Source: Alphaproteobacteria bacterium
GTDB taxonomy: Bacteria; Pseudomonadota; Alphaproteobacteria; TMED109
Direction: 5' to 3'
Length of the DNA stretch: 49,768 nt
Assembly (NCBI GenBank): GCA_021296265.1
Contig: JAGWAT010000019.1
Location: 960-50,727 of the forward strand
The position numbers and the translations under genes were made by a program. Below the pieces are notes generated by a model. It was given only the letters and a program-made list of their open reading frames with translations. It made no database searches and was not told the origin of the DNA. How positions within the stretch are numbered: the stretch's first letter is position 1; every line of letters begins with the position of its first letter. Below are positions 41,706-49,542 of this stretch, piece by piece.

Positions 41706-43473
41706 AGAACCCCGTGTTTTCCGCCGCGGATTCGGAGTCCAATGGGACGTACTGCGGCCACTTGCCGTGGCTCAGGGCGACCCGGGCCGGTTTGTGCTGT
41801 CGGAAGCGATCCCGGTAGAGCCACAGGCTGGCAAGCACGCGTTTCACAAACCACCGCGTTTCGAGCAACGGAATGCTTTCGATGAACAGTAGCGGATGGT
41901 CGGTGCCGATATTCTCCTTCCATGCCACCCAGTGGCGCGACCCGGCGTTGTAGGCCACCAGGGCTCCAATTAGGTCGTGGCGGATCTTCGGGTGGTCGAG
42001 GACGTCACGCAGCACCCGCTGGCCCAGGTTCAGATTGAAGACGGGGTCGTACAGGTAGTCGGCACCGGGCCCGCGAAACCGCTCGTCGCCGGTCAGTCTC
42101 CGTCCGATCCGCGGCAGCACCTGCATGAGCCCACGGGCACCGCGCGAACTCTTGGCCCGGATGTGAAAGCCTGATTCCTTGCGGATGATCGCGTGGACCA
42201 GGGCCTGGTCGATCTCGGTTGCAGCACTGTCGACCCAGTCCGCCGCCGGGTAGAGCGCCGAGAGGTTGAGAGTCCCCGAGCGACCCAGGCGGCTGCCCAG
42301 CCGGAGCTGAACCCCGGGCAGGTCGAGGGCCATCGCGAAGGCGAGAAGTTCGGGGTCCGTTGCCTGCCGGCCCTCGCCCGCGATCCGCCGGAATTCGGCA
42401 TCGGCCTCGTACACGCGTCCCGCCTGCACCAGCGCGATCGCGCGCCGGGCGCCGGGCAGCGCGAAAACCGGCCAGGCGGCGTCGACCGTGACCGCGTGCC
42501 GGTCAACCCAGTTGTGGCGTTCGGTGAGCCCGAGTTCTTCCAGGGCCAGCTGTCCGTAGAGGGTCAGGGGGAAGTTGGCGGCCGTGCGCAGCATCGCCTC
42601 GGCGTCATCGTCGTGGTCGATGCGGGTGTAGATGTGGGCGGCCCAGTACGCACCGCTGGCGGTCTCCCACGTGCCCCCGGGGGTCACCGCCGCCTGCGCG
42701 AAGTGCTCAAGCGCGGAATAGGTGAGGTCGAGCCTGAGGGCCGCCAGGCCGGCGCGCAGATGGATCCACGAGAACCCCGGCTCCACGGAGGTGCTGGCGG
42801 CCGCGGCCAGCGTGAAGGCGCGCCAGTAATCGCCATCCGCGTAGTAACCGATGGCGATTCGGCCCTCGAGTTGGGCAACGTCCTCGGGCGAGAGGTTGTT
42901 GGGCCTGCTGTGGAGGCGCGACAGGGCAGCGTCGTACTTCCCGCGGGTCACCAGGCGGATGATTTCCTGCGCGAGCTTCCGTTTCGCGGGCGTGTCCCCG
43001 ATTTTCAGGGCATGGCTGGGCCAGTCAGGACCGTAGCCGCCGAGGCGGCTCACGCGTTCCGGCGGCGGCGGCTTGGCGTCGTCCGGGCCCTGGCGTCGGA
43101 GTGCGAGACGGTGGATCAGACGCGCGCCCGGGTGATCGGCATAAGCGTCCAGCCATCCGGCGAGGTCGGCAAACGACGACCGGTACTCCGTCGGATGCAT
43201 CAGCTTCTGGTAGCGCACGTGGCCGAGCAGGACGCGGTCCCGAAGCTTGGCGATTTCGTTTTCCGCGGCGGCCCAGTCGCCCCGCTCCTGCAGGGCAAAG
43301 ATGCGTCGGTAGCAGGCGGCATCCTCCCGCGACAGCACCAGCGGCACGCCGGCCCGCAGGAGTTCCTCCGTGATCTGCGCCAGCGGCTTGACGGTTCCAT
43401 TCGGTTCGGCCGCCGCGCTCCAGGCGATTGCGCCGGCCACCACAAACGCGGCTAGTCGTGAAACTGCAACCAT
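41692..43473 (-). CDS. Soluble lytic murein transglycosylase (Slt family)
   Basis: 593 residues. A signal peptide (RLAAFVVAGAIAWSAAAEP) is followed by a long superhelical region of alpha-solenoid repeats and a C-terminal SLT domain. The catalytic Glu is E433 in IIRKESGF, followed by SSRGARGLMQVLP and the late VAYNAGSRHWVAW, all diagnostic of family 1 Slt enzymes that cleave peptidoglycan to anhydromuropeptides in the periplasm. The start is ATG 43473; a longer in-frame extension to 43560 is Arg-rich and unlike a signal peptide. Confidence 0.92.
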   Translation of the reverse strand: MVAVSRLAAFVVAGAIAWSAAAEPNGTVKPLAQITEELLRAGVPLVLSREDAACYRRIFALQERGDWAAAENEIAKLRDRVLLGHVRYQKLMHPTEYRSSFADLAGWLDAYADHPGARLIHRLALRRQGPDDAKPPPPERVSRLGGYGPDWPSHALKIGDTPAKRKLAQEIIRLVTRGKYDAALSRLHSRPNNLSPEDVAQLEGRIAIGYYADGDYWRAFTLAAAASTSVEPGFSWIHLRAGLAALRLDLTYSALEHFAQAAVTPGGTWETASGAYWAAHIYTRIDHDDDAEAMLRTAANFPLTLYGQLALEELGLTERHNWVDRHAVTVDAAWPVFALPGARRAIALVQAGRVYEADAEFRRIAGEGRQATDPELLAFAMALDLPGVQLRLGSRLGRSGTLNLSALYPAADWVDSAATEIDQALVHAIIRKESGFHIRAKSSRGARGLMQVLPRIGRRLTGDERFRGPGADYLYDPVFNLNLGQRVLRDVLDHPKIRHDLIGALVAYNAGSRHWVAWKENIGTDHPLLFIESIPLLETRWFVKRVLASLWLYRDRFRQHKPARVALSHGKWPQYVPLDSESAAENTGFYVGS

Positions 43474-43688
43474 GCGACGCGACGTGCTCCCTAGGCGCAG
43501 AGGGTAGCGCAGGCGGGCCCGAGCTCGCGCGCCGTGCCGAATCCGCGCGACGGACGGCACGGCCGACGGTGCCGCCGGCCGCTGGCCGATGCCGGGCCCT
43601 CTGACGGTCTGCGGTACCGTTGCCGCCCGCTGGCGTCTCTCGTACTCTCTTGCCGGCCGAGATGGCCGATCATCGGGATCATGGCTTC

Positions 43689-44390
43689 ATGAACAAGGTG
43701 TACGAGGATGCTGCCGTAGCGCTGGATGGGCTGGCCGCTGACGGCATGACGGTGATGGCTGGGGGCTTCGGGCTCTGCGGCATTCCCGAGAACCTGATTC
43801 TTGCGCTCAAGGAAACGGGCGTGCGCGACCTCACGGTCATCAGCAACAATGCTGGTGTGGATGGCGCCGGGCTGGGCCTCCTGCTCGAGACCCGGCAAGT
43901 CCGCAAGATGATTTCAAGTTATGTGGGCGAGAACAAGATCTTTGCCCAGCAGTATCTCGACGGCATCCTGGAGCTCGAATTCAATCCGCAGGGGACGATG
44001 GCGGAACGGATCCGCGCCGGCGGCGCCGGGATTCCCGCGTTCTACACCGCGACCGGCGCCGGAACGGTTGTGGCCGACGGCAAGGAGACCCGCACGTTCA
44101 ACGGGCGGGCGTACGTCATGGAAACGGGGCTCGTTGCCGACCTCGCCATCGTGAAAGCCTGGAAAGGCGATACCAAGGGCAACCTGATTTACCGCAAGAC
44201 GGCCCGGAACTTCAATCCGATGATGGCCACCGCCGGCAAGGTCACGGTCGCCGAGGTCGAGCACCTCGTCGAACCGGGCGAGCTTGACGGCGACCAGGTT
44301 CACACACCCGGGATCTACGTCGACCGCATTCTGCAGGGGCCCCGCTACAGTCGGGTTGTCGAGCACCGGACCACCCGGCCCCGGCCCTGA
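43689..44390 (+). CDS. scoA: 3-oxoacid CoA-transferase subunit A
   Basis: 233 residues from ATG 43689 ([15 protein letters not shown]). The coenzyme-A binding motif [13 protein letters not shown] and downstream [15 protein letters not shown] are the SCOT/AtoD alpha-subunit signatures; [24 protein letters not shown] follows. With subunit B it moves CoA from succinyl-CoA to acetoacetate or a similar 3-oxoacid. ScoA versus AtoD/PcaI is decided mainly by sequence feel; substrate not certain. It is divergent from the lytic transglycosylase gene. Confidence 0.9.
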   Translation: MNKVYEDAAVALDGLAADGMTVMAGGFGLCGIPENLILALKETGVRDLTVISNNAGVDGAGLGLLLETRQVRKMISSYVGENKIFAQQYLDGILELEFNPQGTMAERIRAGGAGIPAFYTATGAGTVVADGKETRTFNGRAYVMETGLVADLAIVKAWKGDTKGNLIYRKTARNFNPMMATAGKVTVAEVEHLVEPGELDGDQVHTPGIYVDRILQGPRYSRVVEHRTTRPRP

Positions 44391-44410
44391 GCGCGCGAAC
44401 GGAGGCAATC

Positions 44411-45055
44411 ATGCCTTGGAATCGAACTGACATCTGTGCCCGTGCCGCACAGGAACTCCAGGACGGGTTCTACGTGAACCTCGGGATCGGGATGCCGACG
44501 GAGGTGGCGAACTTCGTGCCCGAGGGCGTCGATATCACGCTCCAGAGCGAGAACGGACTGCTCGGCATGGGTCCGTTTCCGTACGAGGACGAGGTCGACC
44601 CCGACCTGATCAATGCCGGCAAGCAGACCGTATCCGAGCTTGCCGACTCCAGCTATTTCTCGAGTGCCGAGAGTTTCGCCATGATCCGGGGCGGGCACGT
44701 GGATCTCTCCATCCTCGGTGCCATGCAGGTCGCGGCCAACGGCGACCTCGCCAACTGGACCATTCCGGGCAAGATGGTCAAGGGCATGGGCGGCGCGATG
44801 GATCTCGTCGCCGGCGTCCGCCGGGTCATCGTGGTGATGGAACACGTCGCCCGCGACGGCAGTCCGAAACTGGTGAAGACCTGCACCCTGCCGCTGACAG
44901 GACAGGCGTGCGTCGATCTCGTGATCACGGATCTCGGGGTCTTCGTGCCGAAGGACGGGGTGGTCCGGGTCGTGGAACTGGCACCGGGCGTGCAGTTCGA
45001 CGAGGTCGAGGCCAAGACCGAAGCACCGCTGGCCGAAGCGCTCCGCGCCGCCTGA
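44411..45055 (+). CDS. scoB: 3-oxoacid CoA-transferase subunit B
   Basis: 214 residues. [18 protein letters not shown] and the catalytic Glu in [12 protein letters not shown] mark the beta subunit, with [23 protein letters not shown] next. Gene A is 20 nt upstream, so the pair is a bicistronic operon encoding an alpha-beta heteromer. It is the last ordinary gene before the accessory region; the tRNA fragment starts 5 nt after its stop. Confidence 0.92.
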   Translation: MPWNRTDICARAAQELQDGFYVNLGIGMPTEVANFVPEGVDITLQSENGLLGMGPFPYEDEVDPDLINAGKQTVSELADSSYFSSAESFAMIRGGHVDLSILGAMQVAANGDLANWTIPGKMVKGMGGAMDLVAGVRRVIVVMEHVARDGSPKLVKTCTLPLTGQACVDLVITDLGVFVPKDGVVRVVELAPGVQFDEVEAKTEAPLAEALRAA

Positions 45056-45060
45056 GCGCG

Positions 45061-45110
45061 TGGCGCGCCCTGCAGGACTCGAACCTGCGACCTGCGATTT
45101 GAAGTCAGCA
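45061..45110 (-). pseudogene. tRNA 3' half, tRNA-Arg(UCU)-like, candidate attachment-site scar
   Basis: On the minus strand there is an anticodon loop CTTCAAA (45098-45104), then TCGCA, GGTC, a T-arm GCAGG-TTCGAGT-CCTGC, an acceptor strand AGGGCGC, discriminator G and CCA (45061-45063). The 5' half, including the D-arm and 5' acceptor, is missing and replaced by group II intron sequence. The 5' anticodon strand also carries an extra T. The 3' end and loop resemble tRNA-Arg(UCU), with one change in the loop giving UCA. Such 3' halves are what tyrosine integrases leave at attachment sites. The tRNA-Arg assignment is from memory and tentative. Confidence 0.6.
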
Positions 45111-45821
45111 GATGGCATAGTAGCCGGCTTGCCGGTGAAGGCCTGAACGATGGACAAGGCTACCAGGACGCTAGGCTCATGCGGACCGGGCGGCAGAACA
45201 TCCAGTTGGAACTGGCCTTGGAGCCGACGGTGAAGGGTGAAGCCAGGAGTGCCGGACGCCAAGGGACCGAAGCCCGAGTGGCGTGTGCCGAATCCGAACG
45301 CCCGGCGGCCGGGCAGGGACCGTCGATGGAGGCGGTTATCCAGCCCGGCAATTTGAGAAAGGCGCTGGCGCGGGTCCGGGAACTGACGCGGTGTACCAAG
45401 AGCGTCAGCCTCGCCCATCTCGTTGCGGAACTGTCCCGCTACCTCATCGGGTGGCGGGGCTACTTCGGCTTCTGCGAGACCCCTTCGGTGCTGAGTCGTC
45501 TCGACCAGTGGATCAGGCGGAGGCTTCGCGCCATCGTCTGGCGGCAATGGAAGCGTGGACGCACCCGCTTTGCGGCGCTGCGCCGTCTCGGCGTCAACAA
45601 GCACTTGGCGGCGAAAACCGCCGGCAGTGCTCGTGGCCCATGGCGGCTCAGCAACAGCCCTGCACTCTCCTACGCGTTGCCCAACGCCTTCTTCATCCGG
45701 CTCGGTCTCGCCACTCTGGCGAGCCTTGCCACGGCTTAAATCCGTCGAACCGCCGTGTACGGACCCGTACGCACGGTGGTGTGGGAGGGGTGGGGCCGCG
45801 AGGCTCCCCCCCTATCCCGAT
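45111..45821 (+). mobile_element. Degenerate group II intron
   Basis: Contains a leader resembling domain I-IV sequence (GGTGAAGGCCTGAACGA near 45134), a maturase-only protein frame (45179-45739), and a 3' structured part. The latter has a domain V-like hairpin (CCGCCGTGTACGGA with its partner CGCACGGTGG), a second GC hairpin, and the terminal CTATCCCGAT at about 45812-45821, the usual bacterial intron end. The 5' exon boundary is not found and the tRNA fragment abuts directly, so the 5' end appears truncated. Confidence 0.7.
45179..45739 (+). pseudogene. Group II intron-encoded protein with the reverse-transcriptase core deleted
   Basis: 186 residues in one frame. The first ~50 include an RT start (MEAVIQPGNLRKALARVR), which then jumps directly to the maturase/GIIM domain: LSRYLIGWRGYFGFCETPSVL, LDQWIRRRLRAIVWRQWKRG, and the C-terminal WRLSNSPALSYALPNAFF. 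The palm domain with YADD and about 250-300 residues is missing without loss of frame. It cannot reverse transcribe; the remaining domain X could in principle still bind intron RNA. The lengthened Met at 45179 may be part of the untranslated intron. Confidence 0.8.
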
Positions 45822-45852
45822 TGACGAGCTATTCGATCCGTCATCCGCTATA

Positions 45853-46030
45853 CGGTGACTGGCGCCGATCGCCTTGGGCAACGCGAGGGACGCCGAAGCT
45901 GTGGTCCCCCTATTCACCCAGCTCGCGCGCCACGCGTCGCGGGAGGTGGTCGAGGCGCTGGCCGCGGTCGGGGATGAGAGCGCGATCGTTCATCTCGACC
46001 GCTGCGCCGCGCGCCGCCCCGCGCTTGCGG
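45853..46030 (+). pseudogene. HEAT-repeat protein fragment (antisense to SRPBCC end)
   Basis: The plus strand reads ALGNARDAEAVVPLF, then REVVEALAAVGDESAIVHLDRCAARRPAL, a clear alternation of HEAT-repeat helices with the typical EALAAVGDESAI pattern. There is no start; TGA at 45857-45859 lies near the left edge, and homology ends near 46030 where the opposite-strand SRPBCC homology begins. I read it as a scrap of a larger HEAT-repeat gene. Confidence 0.45.
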
Positions 46031-46542
46031 GTTGCCGCCATCAGCTGAACTCGTTTCGCCAGCGCTTCGTTTGCCGCCGAGTAGGCAGGTTCGATCCAGT
46101 CCGTGTCCACGAACCAGAGGCCGATGCCGCGGTCCACCTCGTGCTGAGCAACCCGCGTCCCGCCCTCTATGGACTCCAACAGCCAGCGATGGTCGAAGGT
46201 CAGAATTCCGGGGATGCCCCCCGACTGCCTCAGCTCTGCACCCGGGCGAACGGTCTCCACCAGCGCGGTCATTGCCAGGACCGCTCCACCCGGGTCGCGG
46301 ACCTTGTTCAGCACCGTCTCCCCCTCCGTATAGGCACCTTCGACCTCGACGAAGACCGGGTTCCACTGCGGGTAGGCCTCCGTGTCGACCAGGACCGCCC
46401 ACACCGCGTCTGTCGACGCAGGAATCGCGATTTCTACGTGAAAGGTCTTGTGGGTGGCGAACGAAGCCGCCGCAACGATGGCGACGAGGGCCGAGACAAC
46501 CCAAAGAGCGGGAAGGCTCCGTTTGACGAGGGAGCGGAACAT
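45910..46542 (-). CDS. SRPBCC (START-like) domain protein, 3' end replaced
   Basis: 210 residues. An N-terminal membrane anchor (LPALWVVSALVAIVAAASF) is followed by an SRPBCC domain: FHVEIAIPASTDAVWAVLVDTEAYPQWNPVFVEVEG and FDHRWLLESIEGGTRVAQHEV. The domain ends near KRVQLMAATRKR (about 46030); the last ~37 residues are Arg-rich and antisense to the HEAT fragment, so they are probably foreign read-through. The fold binds small hydrophobic molecules; function unknown. It starts 8 nt after the truncated hydrolase fragment on the same strand. Confidence 0.7.
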   Translation of the reverse strand: MFRSLVKRSLPALWVVSALVAIVAAASFATHKTFHVEIAIPASTDAVWAVLVDTEAYPQWNPVFVEVEGAYTEGETVLNKVRDPGGAVLAMTALVETVRPGAELRQSGGIPGILTFDHRWLLESIEGGTRVAQHEVDRGIGLWFVDTDWIEPAYSAANEALAKRVQLMAATRKRGAARGAAVEMNDRALIPDRGQRLDHLPRRVARELGE

Positions 46543-46549
46543 CGGCGCC

Positions 46550-46798
46550 TCACATGTGGTTGTCGAACCAGTTCACCAGGTCGCCGGGAGCGCGGCCGAT
46601 ATAGTCATAGGCGGCGAACCGGCTCTTCTCGATGTCGAACCACTTCATCTCCCTTTGCACCGTCGGAGCTTCGAAGTATTCGTTCACCATGTCGGTCTCC
46701 GCCCACGGGTCATTCTTGTTCTGTTCGACCAGTGTCGGCACCTCCGCGATCATCGTCCAGGCCTCCCTCGGACGAATCGTGAAAATCCGAGGGGCAGG
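46550..46798 (-). pseudogene. C-terminal remnant of an alpha/beta hydrolase
   Basis: About 80 codons end the reading frame: PREAWTMIAEVPTLVEQNKN, then MVNEYFEAPTVQREMKWFDI and DYIGRAPGDLVNWFDNHM. These align with the C-terminal strand-helix of the intact neighbouring hydrolase (CPTMVVQVKDD..., ending EEMIAWYDAHM). Upstream of about 46798 similarity is lost, and the nucleophile elbow is absent. A partial duplicate or remnant of a second paralogue. Confidence 0.6.
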
Positions 46799-46930
46799 AC
46801 TGCACCCTGAGTCGCTGCAATTCTTGCCGTCACGAGAGGCGGCTTAGGGGAGCTTGTGTGGCTGCTCTCGCGAGTTTCCGCAAGTCAAGTTTGGTTCGGG
46901 GACACGAGAATCCTCTGACAACTTCGTCCC

Positions 46931-47947
46931 TCACATATGTGCGTCATACCAAGCAATCATTTCTTCGGGCTTCCGGCTGAAATAGCGGTAGCCCTCGTAG
47001 CGCACCGGTGTGCCCTCAATCCACAGCAGCTTCTTGTCCGGGTTGGGCAGCTTGTCATGTATGCCCTGCGCATCCGTCGGCTTAGTGGTCACGTCATCTT
47101 TCACCTGCACGACCATGGTCGGGCATTTTACCGCGTGGGCCCAGGCGATGGCGTTGGAATCCGTATGGCGGAAACTGGAGTAGTAGGAGTAGCGCTCGTT
47201 GAAGCGTTCATAGGCGTTCTTCACGCCCTGGTCGATCAGGGCGCGCTCGATGAAGGGCGCGGCCGACAGCGGCTGCAGCGCGATCATGCAGGCGATGTGT
47301 TCGAACTCCTCAGGATGTCGTGCCATGGCGATGAAGGTCGCATTGCAGCCCATGCACAGACTGTGCAGTCCGACTTTCATGCGCGCCGTGTCGGGGCGTG
47401 ACCTGGCGTAGCGCATTGAGCCGATCACGTCGCGCCATTCGATGGCGCCGACGCCGGTGATGTTGCCGGCGCCGTCTGCCGAATGGCCATGACCCCGCAA
47501 ATCGTAGGCGAGCACATTGTAACCGGCCTCGTGCAACGCCTTGTAGGCTTGGACAAGATTCACCTCGAACCCGCCCTGCTGGTCCCATGGTGGCAAGTGG
47601 CCGGGATAGCCGTAGCGGTTGGCGCCGATGAAGTGGTTGCAGATGATCAGCTTGTCGGAGCCTTGCGCGGGAACGAACCAGCCATCCAGCATCACCCCGT
47701 CCACGGCGGGAAAGAATACGTCTTCGTAGTCCATCTCGAAGTCCGACGGCCGCCGCAGGATCGGCGTGCGGAAGGAATAGCTTACTCCCTTGGCGATCCG
47801 ATCGATCAATGCGTCTTCCTGCGTCGGGTCCATGACTCTTCCCTTCGTTTGCGTGTTCTCGGCAGCATCTACCAAGCGCGGCGTCGCGATGGTTGCGGCG
47901 CCGGCGACGGCGCCGAATCTCAACAGGTTGCGTCTTGTCTGGTTCAT
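46931..47947 (-). CDS. Alpha/beta hydrolase with Tat-like signal and Cys nucleophile
   Basis: 338 residues from ATG 47947 (GGAG nine nt upstream; ATG 47962 adds MEHSS). The N terminus MNQTRRNLLRFGAVAGAATI resembles a twin-arginine signal with TRRNLLRFG, followed by ATPRLVDA. The hydrolase body has YNVLAYDLRGHGHSADG and the elbow LHSLCMGC, where Cys198 occupies the usual Ser position, as in dienelactone hydrolases. The rest of the triad is hard to place. It is probably exported. It faces a palindromic operator and the TetR gene in divergent orientation. Confidence 0.8.
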   Translation of the reverse strand: MNQTRRNLLRFGAVAGAATIATPRLVDAAENTQTKGRVMDPTQEDALIDRIAKGVSYSFRTPILRRPSDFEMDYEDVFFPAVDGVMLDGWFVPAQGSDKLIICNHFIGANRYGYPGHLPPWDQQGGFEVNLVQAYKALHEAGYNVLAYDLRGHGHSADGAGNITGVGAIEWRDVIGSMRYARSRPDTARMKVGLHSLCMGCNATFIAMARHPEEFEHIACMIALQPLSAAPFIERALIDQGVKNAYERFNERYSYYSSFRHTDSNAIAWAHAVKCPTMVVQVKDDVTTKPTDAQGIHDKLPNPDKKLLWIEGTPVRYEGYRYFSRKPEEMIAWYDAHM

Positions 47948-47979
47948 CGATGAGTGCTCCATTCACCGGGTGGGTGACT

Positions 47980-47991
47980 GTACATATGTAC
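47980..47991. promoter_or_regulatory. Palindromic operator upstream of hydrolase
   Basis: Perfect 12-bp palindrome GTACATATGTAC, 18 nt before ATG 47962 and 33 nt before ATG 47947 of the hydrolase. A second, weaker pair TATTG/CAATA brackets 47996-48014. AT-rich and palindromic in GC-rich DNA, it is a good candidate for the neighbouring TetR regulator. Confidence 0.5.
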
Positions 47992-48696
47992 TATTATTGC
48001 ACAGAAGTACAATACATTCAGACGAGGATCGTCAATATGTAAAAAACCGGTTATTGAGGCGGCGGAAACTTGGAAGGCTCGGCCGAGTCTGAGAGGCGCC
48101 GGAGCCGAGACGTCGGCATCGCGGCCATGTCAGCGCTCCTATCCGCGATCTTGACGGTCTTTTCCGACCGCACGCATCTGACGACGCTCGCGTCCGCTCA
48201 CCGTGATGGCCCGCCAATGCTCGGCGGCGCGGATTATGGCGCCGATCATGATCTTTAGCGCGGGCTCTTCGCCGGAGGCGTTGGAGAGGGATTCGTTCCG
48301 CCGGAGATCCGCGGCGCTGTCCCCCATCCCCGAGCCGCCCTCCGACCGCCCCTTCGCACGCCGTTGCGCCAGTCTCTGCCCGCAGCCTCCCGGTGCTCAC
48401 AATTGAGACCGCTGCGGCTGTCCACCTCCGTGGCCTTCTTGAAAATCGGCCGTGTCACCAGCTTCACAGGAATGACGCAGCCATCGCCTGACGACCTCCG
48501 ACCAGGTCCGAAAGGGATCCGCGCGCGTATCGACCCAAGTATTCTTGTCGCCCAGGTGCCTCCGTGACGGGGCCGGCGGCAAACGGTGTCGTTTGGCCAA
48601 TCGTCAACAAGGTGCCCCCCGACCGAAGTTGCCTGCAAATGAGAAATTTTTCCAGAATGCTCCGGGAACGGCCCGCAACAAGATCGGTAAAACGAG
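47992..48696. other. Accessory intergenic region with degraded coding sequence
   Basis: 705 nt between the hydrolase operator and the TetR gene. It includes the hydrolase promoter side (AT-rich, 47992-48050) and a possible mutator-type transposase tail (48139-48327, minus, listed separately). 48330-48690 has open frames on both strands but none with recognisable domains; composition suggests decayed coding DNA. Confidence 0.4.
48139..48327 (-). pseudogene. Possible IS256/mutator-type transposase C-terminal remnant
   Basis: Up to 62 residues. EEPALKIMIGAIIRAAEHWRAITVSGRERRQMRAV resembles, from memory, the C-terminal helix region of some IS256-family transposases (a RAxERWRxI...FERRQ-like pattern). 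The catalytic DDE part is absent and the ends are unclear. Tentative. Confidence 0.35.
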
Positions 48697-49275
48697 ATGA
48701 CCGCGACGGAACAAAAGATCATCGAGGCCGCCATCCGCACTTTCGTGCGTTATGGCGCGCGCAAGACGGCAATGGCCGATATCGCGACGGAGGCAGGCGT
48801 GTCGCGTCAGACGCTATACGACACCTTCGGCGGCAAGGATGAACTGATTGTCGCCTCCATTCGTTGCATCACGGGCAGGAACCTGCAAGCGGTCAGGGAT
48901 GATCTTGCAGGATGCACCTCATTGTCGACGCAGCTCGACGCCTATTTTGAGCGGACGGTGATCAGGTCGTTTCAACTGCTGCAGACATCGGGTGATGCGG
49001 AGGATCTGGTCAGCGGCCACAATCAGGCCGGGCGCGAAGAGATAGTGCGCTCTCATGACAAGCATCAGGCCTTGGTCGCCGAGCTGTTGAGGCCCCACTC
49101 AAGAGTGTTGGCAGACTCCGGCCTGACCCCTGACCAACTGGCGCATCTTGTCGTAACGGTCGTGATGGGCCTGAAGTATTCGGCGAAAAGCCGAGACGAC
49201 CTGGACGCCCTTCTCGTCACGTTTAAGACAGCGGTATTGGCGCTCTTGGGAGACTCGGTGTCAGAATTGGGATGA
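48697..49275 (+). CDS. TetR/AcrR family transcriptional regulator
   Basis: 192 residues. The HTH is at residues ~7-50: KIIEAAIRTFVRYGARKTAMADIATEAGVSRQTLYDTFGGKDEL, a textbook TetR motif. The ligand-binding helical domain follows. Its divergent orientation to the hydrolase, with the GTACATATGTAC palindrome near the hydrolase start, suggests it controls that gene, although 705 nt separate them. The ligand is unknown. It overlaps the HSP90-like fragment antisense by 15 nt. Confidence 0.9.
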   Translation: MTATEQKIIEAAIRTFVRYGARKTAMADIATEAGVSRQTLYDTFGGKDELIVASIRCITGRNLQAVRDDLAGCTSLSTQLDAYFERTVIRSFQLLQTSGDAEDLVSGHNQAGREEIVRSHDKHQALVAELLRPHSRVLADSGLTPDQLAHLVVTVVMGLKYSAKSRDDLDALLVTFKTAVLALLGDSVSELG

Positions 49276-49530
49276 GGCCCGGCGGCAACGCGAACTAATT
49301 TCCTGCGCGATGGCGCCAATATGGTTCTCAAGGTTGCGCAGGTGGGGCCCGGCTTCGAAATAGTCGCGCCGACCATTGGGAACGACGCGGCGGTCCAAGA
49401 CGTGGATTTCACCGACGCACCAGCCGTTGAACCTCGGCTCCTGGAACAGGTGCTCAAAAATGCGATCCGTACCGATTTGCATGTTTCCAACCTGTGCGCG
49501 AAGACCCCGTATTCCTAGCCCGGAAATCTC
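49261..49530 (-). pseudogene. Internal fragment of an HSP90-like ATP-binding protein
   Basis: Minus-strand frame reading GIRGLRAQVGNMQIGTDRIF, then FQEPRFNGWCVGEIHVLD and RRVVPNGRRDYFEAGPHL, ending in AIAQEISSRCR. This matches the middle of the HSP90-like ATPase proteins that have a RFNxWxVGEIHVLD block. The N-terminal ATPase (GHKL) part and the C terminus are missing; the IS1380-like element lies where the N-terminal side should be. Ends in TGA at 49261-49263. Not functional. Confidence 0.5.
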
Positions 49531-49542
49531 ACCAAGTGGGGG

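Noticed and set aside
42193..43455. 420-codon plus-strand frame opposite the lytic transglycosylase
   Set aside because: Antisense frame without domain features; the minus-strand Slt protein is unambiguous.
45061..45110. Selenocysteine tRNA remnant, because the loop CTTCAAA gives a UCA anticodon
   Set aside because: There is no room for the long variable arm of tRNA-Sec, and the T-arm and acceptor resemble tRNA-Arg(UCU); a single changed loop base explains the UCA.
48330..48690. Open frames upstream of the TetR gene on both strands
   Set aside because: No recognisable domains or consistent start; treated as decayed DNA.
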